From Methanomassiliicoccaceae archaeon UBA537 (lineage in GTDB: Archaea; Thermoplasmatota; Thermoplasmata; Methanomassiliicoccales; Methanomethylophilaceae), in NCBI GenBank assembly GCA_002504495.1, contig DATC01000097.1:1-21599 (forward strand): a DNA stretch of 21,599 nt, in the 5' to 3' direction. How positions within the stretch are numbered: the stretch's first letter is position 1; each line of letters starts with the position of its first letter. Positions 1 through 7,680 of the stretch are shown one piece after another. The notes under the pieces were generated by a model. That model saw only the letters and a program-made list of their open reading frames with translations, did not search any database and was not told where the DNA came from. A program made the position numbers and the translations under genes.

Positions 1-3000
1 CTTCTTGATCTCGAGATCGCAAGAAGCTCCAGCGTATCCGGTGAGGTAGAGAGCTCCCTCGACCTCGAAGACGGTGGACTTGTACGCGGAGTCCTCCTTG
101 GTGAAGGCTTCCGGAACGGTCGCGCCGGGAGCGACGAGAGCGTACTTCGAGACGGTGACGTTTCCGACGACGGAGGCGTCTCCGGAGGTGGTCCTCTGGG
201 CGATCTTCTCATCCACTCCGATGTAGAGGATAGCGAAGGTGGCGGAAGCTCCCTCGGCCTTAGCATCAACGGAACCGGAAATGGTGGCCTTGATTGTGGC
301 CTTGAGGTCACCCTTCTCGATTCCGACGGAACCTGAGACGGTCAGCTCATCAGCGGTGACGGAGAATCCGTTCTGGATGACGATGTTCCCGACGACGTCG
401 AGGACGCTGAAGGTGAATACTGCAGGAGTGTTCTCGACTCCGCAGACAACGAGATCACCGTTGACGACGGTCTTATCGACCTCGGACTTGAAGCCCTTGA
501 CGAGGTATACCTTTCCGTCGAAGACGACAAAGGTTGCAGTCTTGTCATCGATGTCGGCGAGGGCACCGCTGATCATGAGGACGGCAGTCTCTCCAAGGAC
601 GGCGTTCTCGACGCAGAGATCGGTTACGACCTTCGCCTTGACGGCGACGGAGTCGGTTCCGGAGACGAACTTGGCATCTACGGTGCTGATAGCATCGGCA
701 GTGCTGGCGGTGACATCGAAGTCGGCGTAGCTGAGGGAGACGGTTCCGGTGACGGAGGCTCCCGCAGCGACGGTGATCTTGACGATCTTGTCCTTCTCTC
801 CGACAAAGGAGATCTCTCCGAGAGCGACCTTCTTGTCCTTGTCGGCCTTGAGTTCTACGGCGTAGTTCTCGGCCTTCATAGCGTCGGCGGCCCCGTTGGC
901 GTAGGTGGTGAGGACCTTGGTGTCCTTTCCGGCGAGCGTGTAGTACGCTCCTGAAACGATGCCGAGTCCTGCAATCTGCTCGTCGTTGACGTACAGAATG
1001 TAGCCGTCGATGACGATGGACGCGTTGTCCTTCTCCTCACCGGTATAGAGCGAGACCTTGGAACCGGTCTTGGTGAGGTCGAGGGTTCCGGCGACGGTCA
1101 GAACGGCCTTCTTGGCGACTGCGATCTCGAATCCGTTGGTGTCGAGGGTGACTCCGCTCTTGATCGAGACGGTCTTCAGTTCGGGGATGCTCTTCTTGAG
1201 AACGACAACGTCGCCCTCTCCGGCCTCGTCGAGAGCCGTGTAGATGTTGGTCCAAGTGGACCAGCCCTTGCTGACGACCTTTCCGTCCTCGGTCTGCTCG
1301 GACATGACATCGGAGACGATGGCGGTCCTGACGGACTGGATGATATCGGTCTTGACGAGAGCCTTAAGGGTTCCGTTGACGGTGATCAGACCCTTCTTCT
1401 GATCCTTGTCGACGGTGCCGGCCTTGACGGTGGCACCGGATGCGATGGTCAGAACGACGTCGTTGCCGTCGGTTCCGCCGACGTTGAGCGCGCCGGTGAC
1501 GGTCATGGTCGCACCGGAGGGGAGCTCTGCGCTTGCCGTGAGGGTCTGCTCGCCCAGGACCTCGATCTTGGTGGTGGTGCCCGCGTTGACAGCGGCGATG
1601 GCCTTGTCGATGGACACGTAGTTGTAGATGGTCTTGCTCGAAGCAGTGGTCTCGTAGACGACCGCGTTGATGATGCCTCCGAGCTCGGAGGACTTCTTGT
1701 TGGAGGTGATCGCTCCTTCTCCGGTGACGGATATGGAACCAGTGCTGGTGAAGGAAGAGCCGTCGACATTGGACATGATAGATCCGGTGACGGCCATGCT
1801 GCCGTTGTTGACGAGCGTCGCGTTCTTCTGAACGTCGGCTGCTCCGATGACGGAGATGGTTCCAGCGACTTCAACGGTCACGCCCTCTCCGACAACGACG
1901 GTCTCACCGAAAACGACGCCTTTGGAGTTTCCACCGACGGTTACAACCGCGGCAGCCTCGATAGTAGGCTCGTCTTCCGATCCGGCAGGGAAATAGACAC
2001 CTGCGACGCCCATGGCTCCGGTGACCGTCATGACGGATTTTCCGGTGACCGTCTTATTCGCATTCTCCTTCTTCTCGAAGGTTCCGACGACCTTCAGTCC
2101 GGTGAACTCGGAACCTGCAGAGGCTCCTGCCGCAATGATCCCGCTGGAGACGCTGTGCGCAGCCTTCACAGTGACGGTGTTCGCGGTTTCCGCAGTGGGG
2201 GTGCCGACCTTGTCGGAGGCTCCGGTGTACTCAACGGTGCCTGCATCCGTGATCGTGATCTGGGCGGCCCCGGCATCGGAGAGAACGATTCCGATGATCT
2301 CGACCGTCGCATTGCCGCTCATGAAGATGGCGTTGCTTCCGGAGACGACATCCGAGTCGAACTGGAGGGTTCCGGCGACGACGTACTTGGAAACGGTGCT
2401 GGACCCGCTGACCGTCAGAACGGCGCTGTCGGCGATGCTGACCGCACCGGTGGAGACGATCTTTCCGGACATGGAGACGTCGGAGCCCTGGAGGATCTCC
2501 AGCGTTCCGAGCGAGTCTATGTCGACATCTCCTCTGATGTCGGCGTTTCCGGAGATCTTGACGATTCCGGATGCGATGGAGAGCGTGCCCTGGTTGTCGG
2601 CCGCATCGTTGTCGGCGGCCTCGACGACGAGGTTTCCGAGGATCTGAGCGACCGCGTAGTTCTCGATGTAGAGGTGCGCATCCGCGCTTATGGTGAGGGT
2701 GACTCCGGCGTTCACGACGAGCATGCCCTTGATGGTCATGTCTCCGGAGGTGATGGTGGTGTCCTTGTCGACGATGACCTTCTGGTTGGCGTCGAATGTT
2801 GCTCCGACGACCTCTCCTCCGAGGAAGGCCTCCTTCATCGAATCGGGGTCCTGCCCGGAAACGACTGCGCCCTCCCCGGTGATAGCGGATCCAGTGATGT
2901 CGGCCCCGGTCCCGATGACGACTTCGCCATTGTTGGCAACATCGCCTGCGAGAGTACCGGAGACATCGATCTTGGCATTCTCGGATACGGTCAGGGTCTT

Positions 3001-4182
3001 GCCCTCGGCAACAGTGAGAGAAGCCCCGTTGCGGACCTCGATGACCATTCCCGCAGGAACGGCATAGTTGTCAGAGACCACTGCGACACCAGAGACGATC
3101 GTGATCACGTTTCCTTCGGTCTCGGCAACGGCTCCGGAGAAGTCGATAGATCCGGCGGCCAGAGTGAATCCCCCGTTACCTGCCGTGACGGAGACATCGG
3201 CGGAAGACACGACATCGGATTCGGCGAACTTGACATTGCCCTCGTAGGAACCGCCTTCTGCGATCGCGATGCTGGCTCCCTTGACACCGAAGACGACATC
3301 GGCTTTCATCTCGCCTTTGTCGGCAACGTTTATCACACCGTTGTTCTCGATGGGCTTCTTGAAAACGCCACCGTTGATGGTGAGCGTAGCAGTAACGTTC
3401 TTTCCAGAGTTCCTGACCTTCAAAACACCATCGATGGTACCGCCGTTGATCGTCAGTGCGATTTCGTGACCATCGGTATTCGCAGCAGCGAATTCGATAT
3501 CGCCGTCTATCACGCTAGTACCGGAAACCGTAACATTTACGCTCTTGTATGAAGCAAATCCATAGACATCGAACGCGTAACCGGCAGCCTTGGCAATGAT
3601 CTTCGTATCGACAATGTCAACAATTCCATTGTTGTTGGAAAGAGTATATGCGACACTGTCAGCAAGCTTGGAACCGTCCAACGTCATTCCGGTGAGAGTG
3701 AGGTCGGAATAGTTCTGAATCAGGATCTTCGCCTTCTCAGAGAAGACGGTTCCGCCGTTCATCTTGACCGTGGAGCCCTGCAAAAGCTGGAACCCCTGAG
3801 TCTCGGTTCCAGTAGAACCAACAGTCTCTCCATCAATAGTGAACTTGTGACCATTGTAATTGATCGTGAGGTCCATACCCTTCACGACGACTCCGTTCCC
3901 AGTCACATCGTCTTTCACTTCGATGACGAGAACGGAGACGCTTTTCTCTTGGGCATAGGAAATCGCTTTCGCTATAGTTGCGAAAGGCGTAGCGTCTCCG
4001 TCGCCATTATCGTCCGAAGCACCCTCTCCGCCGACAGAATATGTCACAGCAGAAGTCTCGGCCTCACCCTCGGTTCCGGCCACCGCAGGCACAGCTGCGA
4101 GGACGACGAAGGCGACCGCCAGGACGGCGAGCGCTGCCAGGAGCTTCCTCGAAGCCCCTGCGGCTTGTTCATGAGCATTCAT
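1..4182 (-). CDS. Giant adhesin-like surface protein (3' end outside window)
   Basis: One reading frame stays open from ATG 4182 to the left edge, 1394 codons with no stop, so the C-terminus is missing. Residues 1-36 form a signal peptide: a short basic start, a hydrophobic core (about 14-33) and a likely cleavage site after AVPAVA. The mature part is rich in Val, Thr, Ser, Gly and Ala, with few aromatic residues and a periodic pattern of short beta strands, as in right-handed beta-helix surface proteins. A module header (aromatic residue, I/A-x-x-A-I/L, then a hydrophobic strand) recurs near residues 68-90 (TPFATIAKAISYA), about 850 (YVSIDKAIAAVNAG) and about 980 (WTNIYTALDEAGEGDVVVL). The role is probably cell-surface adhesion or polysaccharide contact; that is inferred from composition and fold class, and no catalytic motif was seen. 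A Shine-Dalgarno-like GGAGG lies 11 nt upstream of the start. The opposite strand is also widely open, a shadow of codon bias. No anchor or sorting signal is visible because the end is cut. Confidence 0.85.
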   Translation of the reverse strand, partial: MNAHEQAAGASRKLLAALAVLAVAFVVLAAVPAVAGTEGEAETSAVTYSVGGEGASDDNGDGDATPFATIAKAISYAQEKSVSVLVIEVKDDVTGNGVVVKGMDLTINYNGHKFTIDGETVGSTGTETQGFQLLQGSTVKMNGGTVFSEKAKILIQNYSDLTLTGMTLDGSKLADSVAYTLSNNNGIVDIVDTKIIAKAAGYAFDVYGFASYKSVNVTVSGTSVIDGDIEFAAANTDGHEIALTINGGTIDGVLKVRNSGKNVTATLTINGGVFKKPIENNGVINVADKGEMKADVVFGVKGASIAIAEGGSYEGNVKFAESDVVSSADVSVTAGNGGFTLAAGSIDFSGAVAETEGNVITIVSGVAVVSDNYAVPAGMVIEVRNGASLTVAEGKTLTVSENAKIDVSGTLAGDVANNGEVVIGTGADITGSAITGEGAVVSGQDPDSMKEAFLGGEVVGATFDANQKVIVDKDTTITSGDMTIKGMLVVNAGVTLTISADAHLYIENYAVAQILGNLVVEAADNDAADNQGTLSIASGIVKISGNADIRGDVDIDSLGTLEILQGSDVSMSGKIVSTGAVSIADSAVLTVSGSSTVSKYVVAGTLQFDSDVVSGSNAIFMSGNATVEIIGIVLSDAGAAQITITDAGTVEYTGASDKVGTPTAETANTVTVKAAHSVSSGIIAAGASAGSEFTGLKVVGTFEKKENANKTVTGKSVMTVTGAMGVAGVYFPAGSEDEPTIEAAAVVTVGGNSKGVVFGETVVVGEGVTVEVAGTISVIGAADVQKNATLVNNGSMAVTGSIMSNVDGSSFTSTGSISVTGEGAITSNKKSSELGGIINAVVYETTASSKTIYNYVSIDKAIAAVNAGTTTKIEVLGEQTLTASAELPSGATMTVTGALNVGGTDGNDVVLTIASGATVKAGTVDKDQKKGLITVNGTLKALVKTDIIQSVRTAIVSDVMSEQTEDGKVVSKGWSTWTNIYTALDEAGEGDVVVLKKSIPELKTVSIKSGVTLDTNGFEIAVAKKAVLTVAGTLDLTKTGSKVSLYTGEEKDNASIVIDGYILYVNDEQIAGLGIVSGAYYTLAGKDTKVLTTYANGAADAMKAENYAVELKADKDKKVALGEISFVGEKDKIVKITVAAGASVTGTVSLSYADFDVTASTADAISTVDAKFVSGTDSVAVKAKVVTDLCVENAVLGETAVLMISGALADIDDKTATFVVFDGKVYLVKGFKSEVDKTVVNGDLVVCGVENTPAVFTFSVLDVVGNIVIQNGFSVTADELTVSGSVGIEKGDLKATIKATISGSVDAKAEGASATFAILYIGVDEKIAQRTTSGDASVVGNVTVSKYALVAPGATVPEAFTKEDSAYKSTVFEVEGALYLTGYAGASCDLEIKK

Positions 4183-4474
4183 TTTACCATTATCCTCCCG
4201 CGCCTCGCGGCACGGGCACATAGCGCATCCCGTTCACCCGCCGGAGCGGGATCCCTCTGCGCGACGTGTTCTATCGGGACATGGTATAATGGTGCGAGAC
4301 TCCGATTCTCGGGGCCGTCGCAAATAGCGGACTCTTCCCCCCGGAAGTCTTCCGTCCCAGCTCCATCATTCGCTCATCGCGATTCTGCGGTGCTATGTCC
4401 GCACATCCTACGAGCGCAATCCGACGGAGAAGAACGGCTCGGACGACCGTCTCCGTAGAGGTCCGGCAAGGCAA
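4183..4474. other. Intergenic leader region of the adhesin-like gene
   Basis: No convincing gene. On the minus strand this is the promoter and leader of the adhesin-like gene. A 6-bp inverted repeat (ATCCCG 4227-4232, CGGGAT 4247-4252) could fold in the leader, and a TATA-like stretch lies at 4283-4291. A tRNA-like anticodon hairpin at 4295-4311 has no matching T arm. Short open frames on both strands have arginine-rich or otherwise non-protein-like composition and are judged spurious. Confidence 0.5.
4283..4291 (-). promoter_or_regulatory. Possible TATA box for adhesin-like gene
   Basis: On the minus strand the sequence reads CATTATACC, the most TATA-like stretch upstream of ATG 4182. Initiation about 25 nt downstream would give a leader of roughly 80 nt that includes the 4227-4252 inverted repeat. 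The match is weak and no clear BRE is seen. Confidence 0.3.
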
Positions 4475-4800
4475 TAAATACGCTCGAGGCATATCGGAAT
4501 CCGAGGGAGAAGGAGGACGAGAATACCCGGGTTGCGGGAACAATCCGGGCAGGCCCCAAGCCGGGCCAAGCTCCGACCTGCCTTACAGCAGGTCGAAGAC
4601 CTTCGCGAGGATGCGGATCGCATCCAGCAAGGCCTCGAGGATTTTTATCCTCCCGATCTTAGATGACTTTTCGTCGGGCATCTAAGTTCGTCCTGGAGAG
4701 GGTGGTACCTCTCCGGGACTCCCCTTCTCGTCGATACTATAAGAGATATCGGTCGCCGTGTTCGTCGTCGTTCTGAACGACAATCGAATCGCGATTTTCA
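4475..4800 (+). repeat. Hairpin-rich duplicated element, copy 1 (candidate structured RNA)
   Basis: This stretch is repeated at 4997-5308 at high identity. It begins with TAAATACGCTCG, a TATA-like start shared by both copies, and holds a chain of hairpins: CCCGG/CCGGG (4526-4549), GACCTGC/GCAGGTC (4575-4594), GGATGCG/CGCATCC (4609-4625) inside an outer CCTT/AAGG, GAGGAT-TTTT-ATCCTC (4637-4652), CTTAGATG/CATCTAAG (4658-4686) and GTCC-GGAGAGG/CCTCTCC-GGAC (4690-4719). Between copies the stems are unchanged while several loops differ, as expected for a structured RNA. This copy carries about 18 extra bases after 4549. Strand is assigned from the TATA-like start and is uncertain. No convincing protein is encoded. 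It matches no RNA family I recognise (not RNase P RNA, SRP RNA or tRNA). Confidence 0.7.
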
Positions 4801-4996
4801 CATTGTTCCTTGACTTTGATCTTCATCGCGATGATTCATCTACGCTATAGGAATCTCGATATCCACTACGACCTAGTGACATCTTCATACGATCGGAACA
4901 AGGCAAGTCGATAGGGCAAGCAGAGACTTCCTGAGATGAATCTCCTTTTGCCTTTATTCATAGAGTCTTATCTCCACGGAGGTTGAACAGGACCGT
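4801..4996. other. Spacer between the two structured elements
   Basis: This spacer of about 196 bp is more AT-rich than its surroundings and has no gene. It contains one imperfect inverted repeat, GGCAA-GAGA (4915-4926) against TCTC-TTGCC (4941-4952), followed by TTTATT. That could be a terminator for a plus-strand transcript from copy 1. A short CACTA/TAGTG hairpin lies just before it. Nothing else is recognised. Confidence 0.4.
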
Positions 4997-5308
4997 TAAA
5001 TACGCTCGGAGCATATCCAAATCCGAGGGAGAAGGAGGACGAGAATACCCGGATTGTTCCTGCAACCCGGGCCAAGCTCCGACCTGCCTTACAGCAGGTC
5101 GAAGACCTTCGCGAGGATGCGGATCGCATCCAGCAAGGCCTCGAGGATTTTTATCCTCCCGATCTTAGATGGTTCTTGAGTTGACATCTAAGTTCGTCCT
5201 GGAGAGGGTGGTGCCTCTCCGGGACCCCCTTCTCGTCCGTACTATAAGAGATATCGGCCGCCGTGTTCGTCGCCGTCCGGAACGGAATCCATGTCGCGAT
5301 CTTCGCAA
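4997..5308 (+). repeat. Hairpin-rich duplicated element, copy 2 (candidate structured RNA)
   Basis: This is the second copy of the element at 4475-4800. It keeps the TATA-like start, here GTTAAATACGCTCGG, and all the stems of copy 1, including CTTAGATG/CATCTAAG around an unrelated loop. The first hairpin closes better than in copy 1 (CTCGGA/TCCGAG). The 14 bases inside CCCGG/CCGGG (5053-5066) are the reverse complement of the same loop in copy 1, at 13 of 14 positions. The extra bases of copy 1 are absent. The element ends about 20 nt before the TATA box of the RPA gene, so its downstream part could also act as a leader or regulatory region. Function is unknown. Confidence 0.7.
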
Positions 5309-5329
5309 TACTGCGTCCCGACCGCTCAG

Positions 5330-5336
5330 TAAAATA
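5330..5336 (+). promoter_or_regulatory. TATA box of the RPA operon
   Basis: TAAAATA lies 48 nt upstream of ATG 5384. Initiation about 25 nt downstream falls near 5358. That is inside or after an alternative in-frame ATG at 5351, which argues for translation from 5384. Confidence 0.5.
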
Positions 5337-5383
5337 CACCCTCCGCCTACATGCAATCCCCTACGGGGACCGGAGAGAATCCG

Positions 5384-6700
5384 ATGACATCGATAGACTT
5401 AGCACCCGCAATTGAGGAACTGAAAAAGGTGCTCGGAGACAGGGTGGACGAGGAGACGCTCGTCGCCGAACTGAACAAGTACATCAACGAATACCATGTA
5501 GAGCTCACCTCCGCGAAGCGCGGCATCATCCGCAAGTACGGAGGTGCGGACACGGGCTTCGCCACCGCCGAGGGCGCGTCCAAGAAGATCGCCGATCTCA
5601 CCGGGACCGAGAGCAACGTCGACATCACCGCGAAGGTCGTCTACGTCGAGAACAAGAGCATCACCGTCAAGGGACTGAGCAAGACCATCGTCTCCGGAAT
5701 CATCGGAGACGACAGCGGCACCGCGTCCTTCACCGTCTGGGAGCCTGGATCCGTCCAGCTCGAAAAGGGATCGGTCTATGTTTTCAGGAAGTGCTACTGC
5801 AAGACCTGGAACGACAAGGTCCAGGTCAACATAGGGCGCAACGGCGCCATAGCTCCCGCTCCCGACGTGTCCTTCGAGGTCCCCGGGAACGTGGTCACCC
5901 TCTCTGCATCCGACGTCGCCATCGGCGATATCCGCGAAGGTATGGGCAACGTCAACGTCAAGGGGAAGGTCCTGTCCGTGGAGGCCAGGAGGATCAACGT
6001 CAAGGGCGTCGAGAAGGTCGTCTACTCCGGACTCATCGCCGACCCCACCGGCAAGATACAGTACTCCGCATGGCACGACTTCGGCCTGAAGGGAGGGGAC
6101 GTGATCTCCGCCAAGAACTGCTACATCCGCGCGTGGAAGGGGATCCCCCAGCTGAACATCGGCGACCGCGCCGAGGTGCAGAGGCTGGACGAGACCATGG
6201 ACATCGAATCCGGCGAGACCAGGAGGACCGCCGACGAGATCACCAGGGTCGGAGGAGGACTCGACCTCACCGTCGAAGGAACCGTCGTGGACGTCAAGAG
6301 CGGAAGCGGGCTCATCAAGAGGTGCCCCGAATGCAGGCGCGCCCTGAACAACGGGGCATGCACGGCCCACGGCCCGGTGGACGGGATCCCCGACCTCAGA
6401 CTCAAGCTGGTCGTGGACGACGGGACCGGAGCCATCGGCGCATCGGTAAACAGAGAGGGCACCGAGAAGCTCGCCGGCGTGTCCCTCCAGTCCGCCATCG
6501 ACGTCGCCTCCCGCAAGGGAGAATCCGCTGTCGCAGGGGACATCATGAGGAAGGTCCTGCTGCGCAGGATCCGCATATCGGGCAACGTCATGAGCGACGA
6601 GTACGGACCGACGATGATCGTCTCATCCGCATCGATCGTCGAGACCGATCTCCAGGCGGAAGCCGAAAAGCTCCTCGCCGAGGTGGAGGCGTCCATATGA
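5384..6700 (+). CDS. rpa: Replication protein A, single-stranded DNA-binding protein
   Basis: 438 residues. The protein binds single-stranded DNA during replication, repair and recombination. After an N-terminal helical segment (about 1-70) there are three OB-fold units at roughly 75-160, 185-270 and 293-420. The first two share a recurring pattern: KV.YVENKSITVKG and KVLSVEARRINVKG, then a G-x-I strand and V/Q-V/L-NIG. The third OB holds the archaeal RPA zinc finger, C314-x2-C317-x8-C326-x2-H329. The ATG at 5384 is preferred over 5351 because GGAG lies 8 nt upstream of it and the TATA box places transcription start after 5351. The gene overlaps the COG3390 gene by ATGA, the usual euryarchaeal pairing of RPA with its associated protein, implying translational coupling. 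Identification is firm; the exact OB boundaries are by eye. Confidence 0.93.
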   Translation: MTSIDLAPAIEELKKVLGDRVDEETLVAELNKYINEYHVELTSAKRGIIRKYGGADTGFATAEGASKKIADLTGTESNVDITAKVVYVENKSITVKGLSKTIVSGIIGDDSGTASFTVWEPGSVQLEKGSVYVFRKCYCKTWNDKVQVNIGRNGAIAPAPDVSFEVPGNVVTLSASDVAIGDIREGMGNVNVKGKVLSVEARRINVKGVEKVVYSGLIADPTGKIQYSAWHDFGLKGGDVISAKNCYIRAWKGIPQLNIGDRAEVQRLDETMDIESGETRRTADEITRVGGGLDLTVEGTVVDVKSGSGLIKRCPECRRALNNGACTAHGPVDGIPDLRLKLVVDDGTGAIGASVNREGTEKLAGVSLQSAIDVASRKGESAVAGDIMRKVLLRRIRISGNVMSDEYGPTMIVSSASIVETDLQAEAEKLLAEVEASI

Positions 6701-7617
6701 CCGGAACGCCTGTCCGCAGGGAGACCGCATGGAGGGTCTTCGCCAACGAGCTCAGCACATCCACTCTGGAGATCAAGGCCGCCGAGGAGAAGGCGCCGTC
6801 GTACCTCGTCTCCCCTCTCGGAGCCAAGATGAACCGCGTCCTCATAGCCGGAACGCTGGTGGAGAAGACCAACAGCGGCACCGATGACGAGCCCATGTGG
6901 AGGGCCAGGGTGGAGGATGTCGGAGGGCAGTTCTACCTCAACATCGGCAGATTCCAGCCCGAGGCGGCCGCCGCGATAGCCGGCATAGAACCTCCGTGCT
7001 ACGTGGCCGCGGTGGGAAGGGTCAGAGCGTACACCCCCGAGGGCGGCAGGACCATGGTGTCCGTCCGTCCGGAGCACATCATACAGATCGACGAGGGCAC
7101 CCTGAACGAATGGCTCCTGGAGGCGGCGCAGTCCGCATGGACCCGCCTCAAGTGGATGAAGAAGGTGGTCTCGGTCGAGGACGCCAAGGTTCCGGACCTC
7201 ATAGCCATGGGGATGAACCCCACACAGGCCGAAGGGATGCTCTACGCCCTCGACAACTACGGCAGCATGCCGAACAGCGAATCCTACCTCAAGACCATCC
7301 AGAACGCGCTTCGCAGGATACTCCCCGAGAAGGACATAGACTTCGGATTCCCCGAAGGCGTCGACGACGTCCCCGATGAGATGGAGATCGGAGGCGGAGC
7401 CTCCGACAACGGCTCCGGCAAAGCGGCCATGGAGGATGTCGTGCTGAGGCTCCTGGAGGAGCTGGACACCGACGGCAAGGGTGCTCCCCGCGACGAGCTG
7501 GAGAGACGCGCCGAAGCCGAAGGCGTGAGCTCGATCGACCTCGAGGAGATCTCCAACAATCTGATGGACAAGGGCCTGGTCTACGAGCCCAACCTGAGAT
7601 ACCTGAAGCTCATCTGA
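6697..7617 (+). CDS. RPA-associated protein (COG3390 family)
   Basis: 306 residues. The protein resembles the COG3390 family, found in euryarchaea directly downstream of RPA and thought to act with it on single-stranded DNA. The N-terminal half (about 1-130) is an OB-like domain: a conserved start (RETAWRVFANELSTS), then KMNRVLIAGTLVEK and GGQFYLNIGRFQPEAA, matching the NIG strand motif of the neighbouring RPA. A helical middle follows. An acidic linker (about 215-245) leads to a C-terminal winged-helix-like domain (about 245-306) ending GLVYEPNLRYLKLI. The ATG lies inside the TGA of rpa (ATGA), with GGAGG about 8 nt upstream in the rpa coding sequence, so the two are co-translated. Its 3' end faces the convergent MEMO gene, with an 8-bp inverted repeat just after the stop. 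Confidence 0.85.
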   Translation: MTGTPVRRETAWRVFANELSTSTLEIKAAEEKAPSYLVSPLGAKMNRVLIAGTLVEKTNSGTDDEPMWRARVEDVGGQFYLNIGRFQPEAAAAIAGIEPPCYVAAVGRVRAYTPEGGRTMVSVRPEHIIQIDEGTLNEWLLEAAQSAWTRLKWMKKVVSVEDAKVPDLIAMGMNPTQAEGMLYALDNYGSMPNSESYLKTIQNALRRILPEKDIDFGFPEGVDDVPDEMEIGGGASDNGSGKAAMEDVVLRLLEELDTDGKGAPRDELERRAEAEGVSSIDLEEISNNLMDKGLVYEPNLRYLKLI

Positions 7618-7626
7618 GCCGGGATG

Positions 7627-7648
7627 CCGCCGGTCTCCGGACCGGCGG
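7627..7648. terminator. Inverted repeat between convergent RPA operon and MEMO gene
   Basis: CCGCCGGT (7627-7634) and ACCGGCGG (7641-7648) form a perfect 8-bp stem with a 6-nt loop, 10 nt after the stop of the COG3390 gene. It could end transcripts from both sides. No clear T-run follows on the plus strand; a GGTTTT stretch precedes it on the minus strand. Confidence 0.5.
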
Positions 7649-7680
7649 TGAAAACCCCTTCGGCTTCTTCGCACCGTACG

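Noticed and set aside
2155..3552. 465-codon open frame on the plus strand
   Set aside because: It lies exactly antisense to the adhesin-like gene, in codon register with it, and has an Asp/Gly/Val-rich composition expected from the complement of Val/Thr/Ser-rich codons. No start signal or domain.
4276..4320. tRNA-like segment: GGTATAATGGT followed by a 5-bp stem with 7-nt loop CTCCGAT (would be anticodon CCG)
   Set aside because: The D stem is incomplete, no T arm with GTTCGA-type loop follows, and no acceptor stem closes. It may be chance or a 5' remnant; not a functional tRNA.
4395..4685. Short open frames across the duplicated element that share similar translated sequence (for example SEGEGGREYP)
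   Set aside because: The similarity only reflects the DNA repeat. The frames diverge after the inverted loop, composition is not protein-like, and the conserved units are hairpins.
4475..5308. CRISPR array
   Set aside because: Only two long copies with no short regular repeats or unique spacers, and no cas genes nearby.
5399..6370. 323-codon open frame antisense to rpa
   Set aside because: Asp/Gly/Leu/Val-rich shadow of the rpa codons with no recognisable motif; rpa itself is a clear family match.
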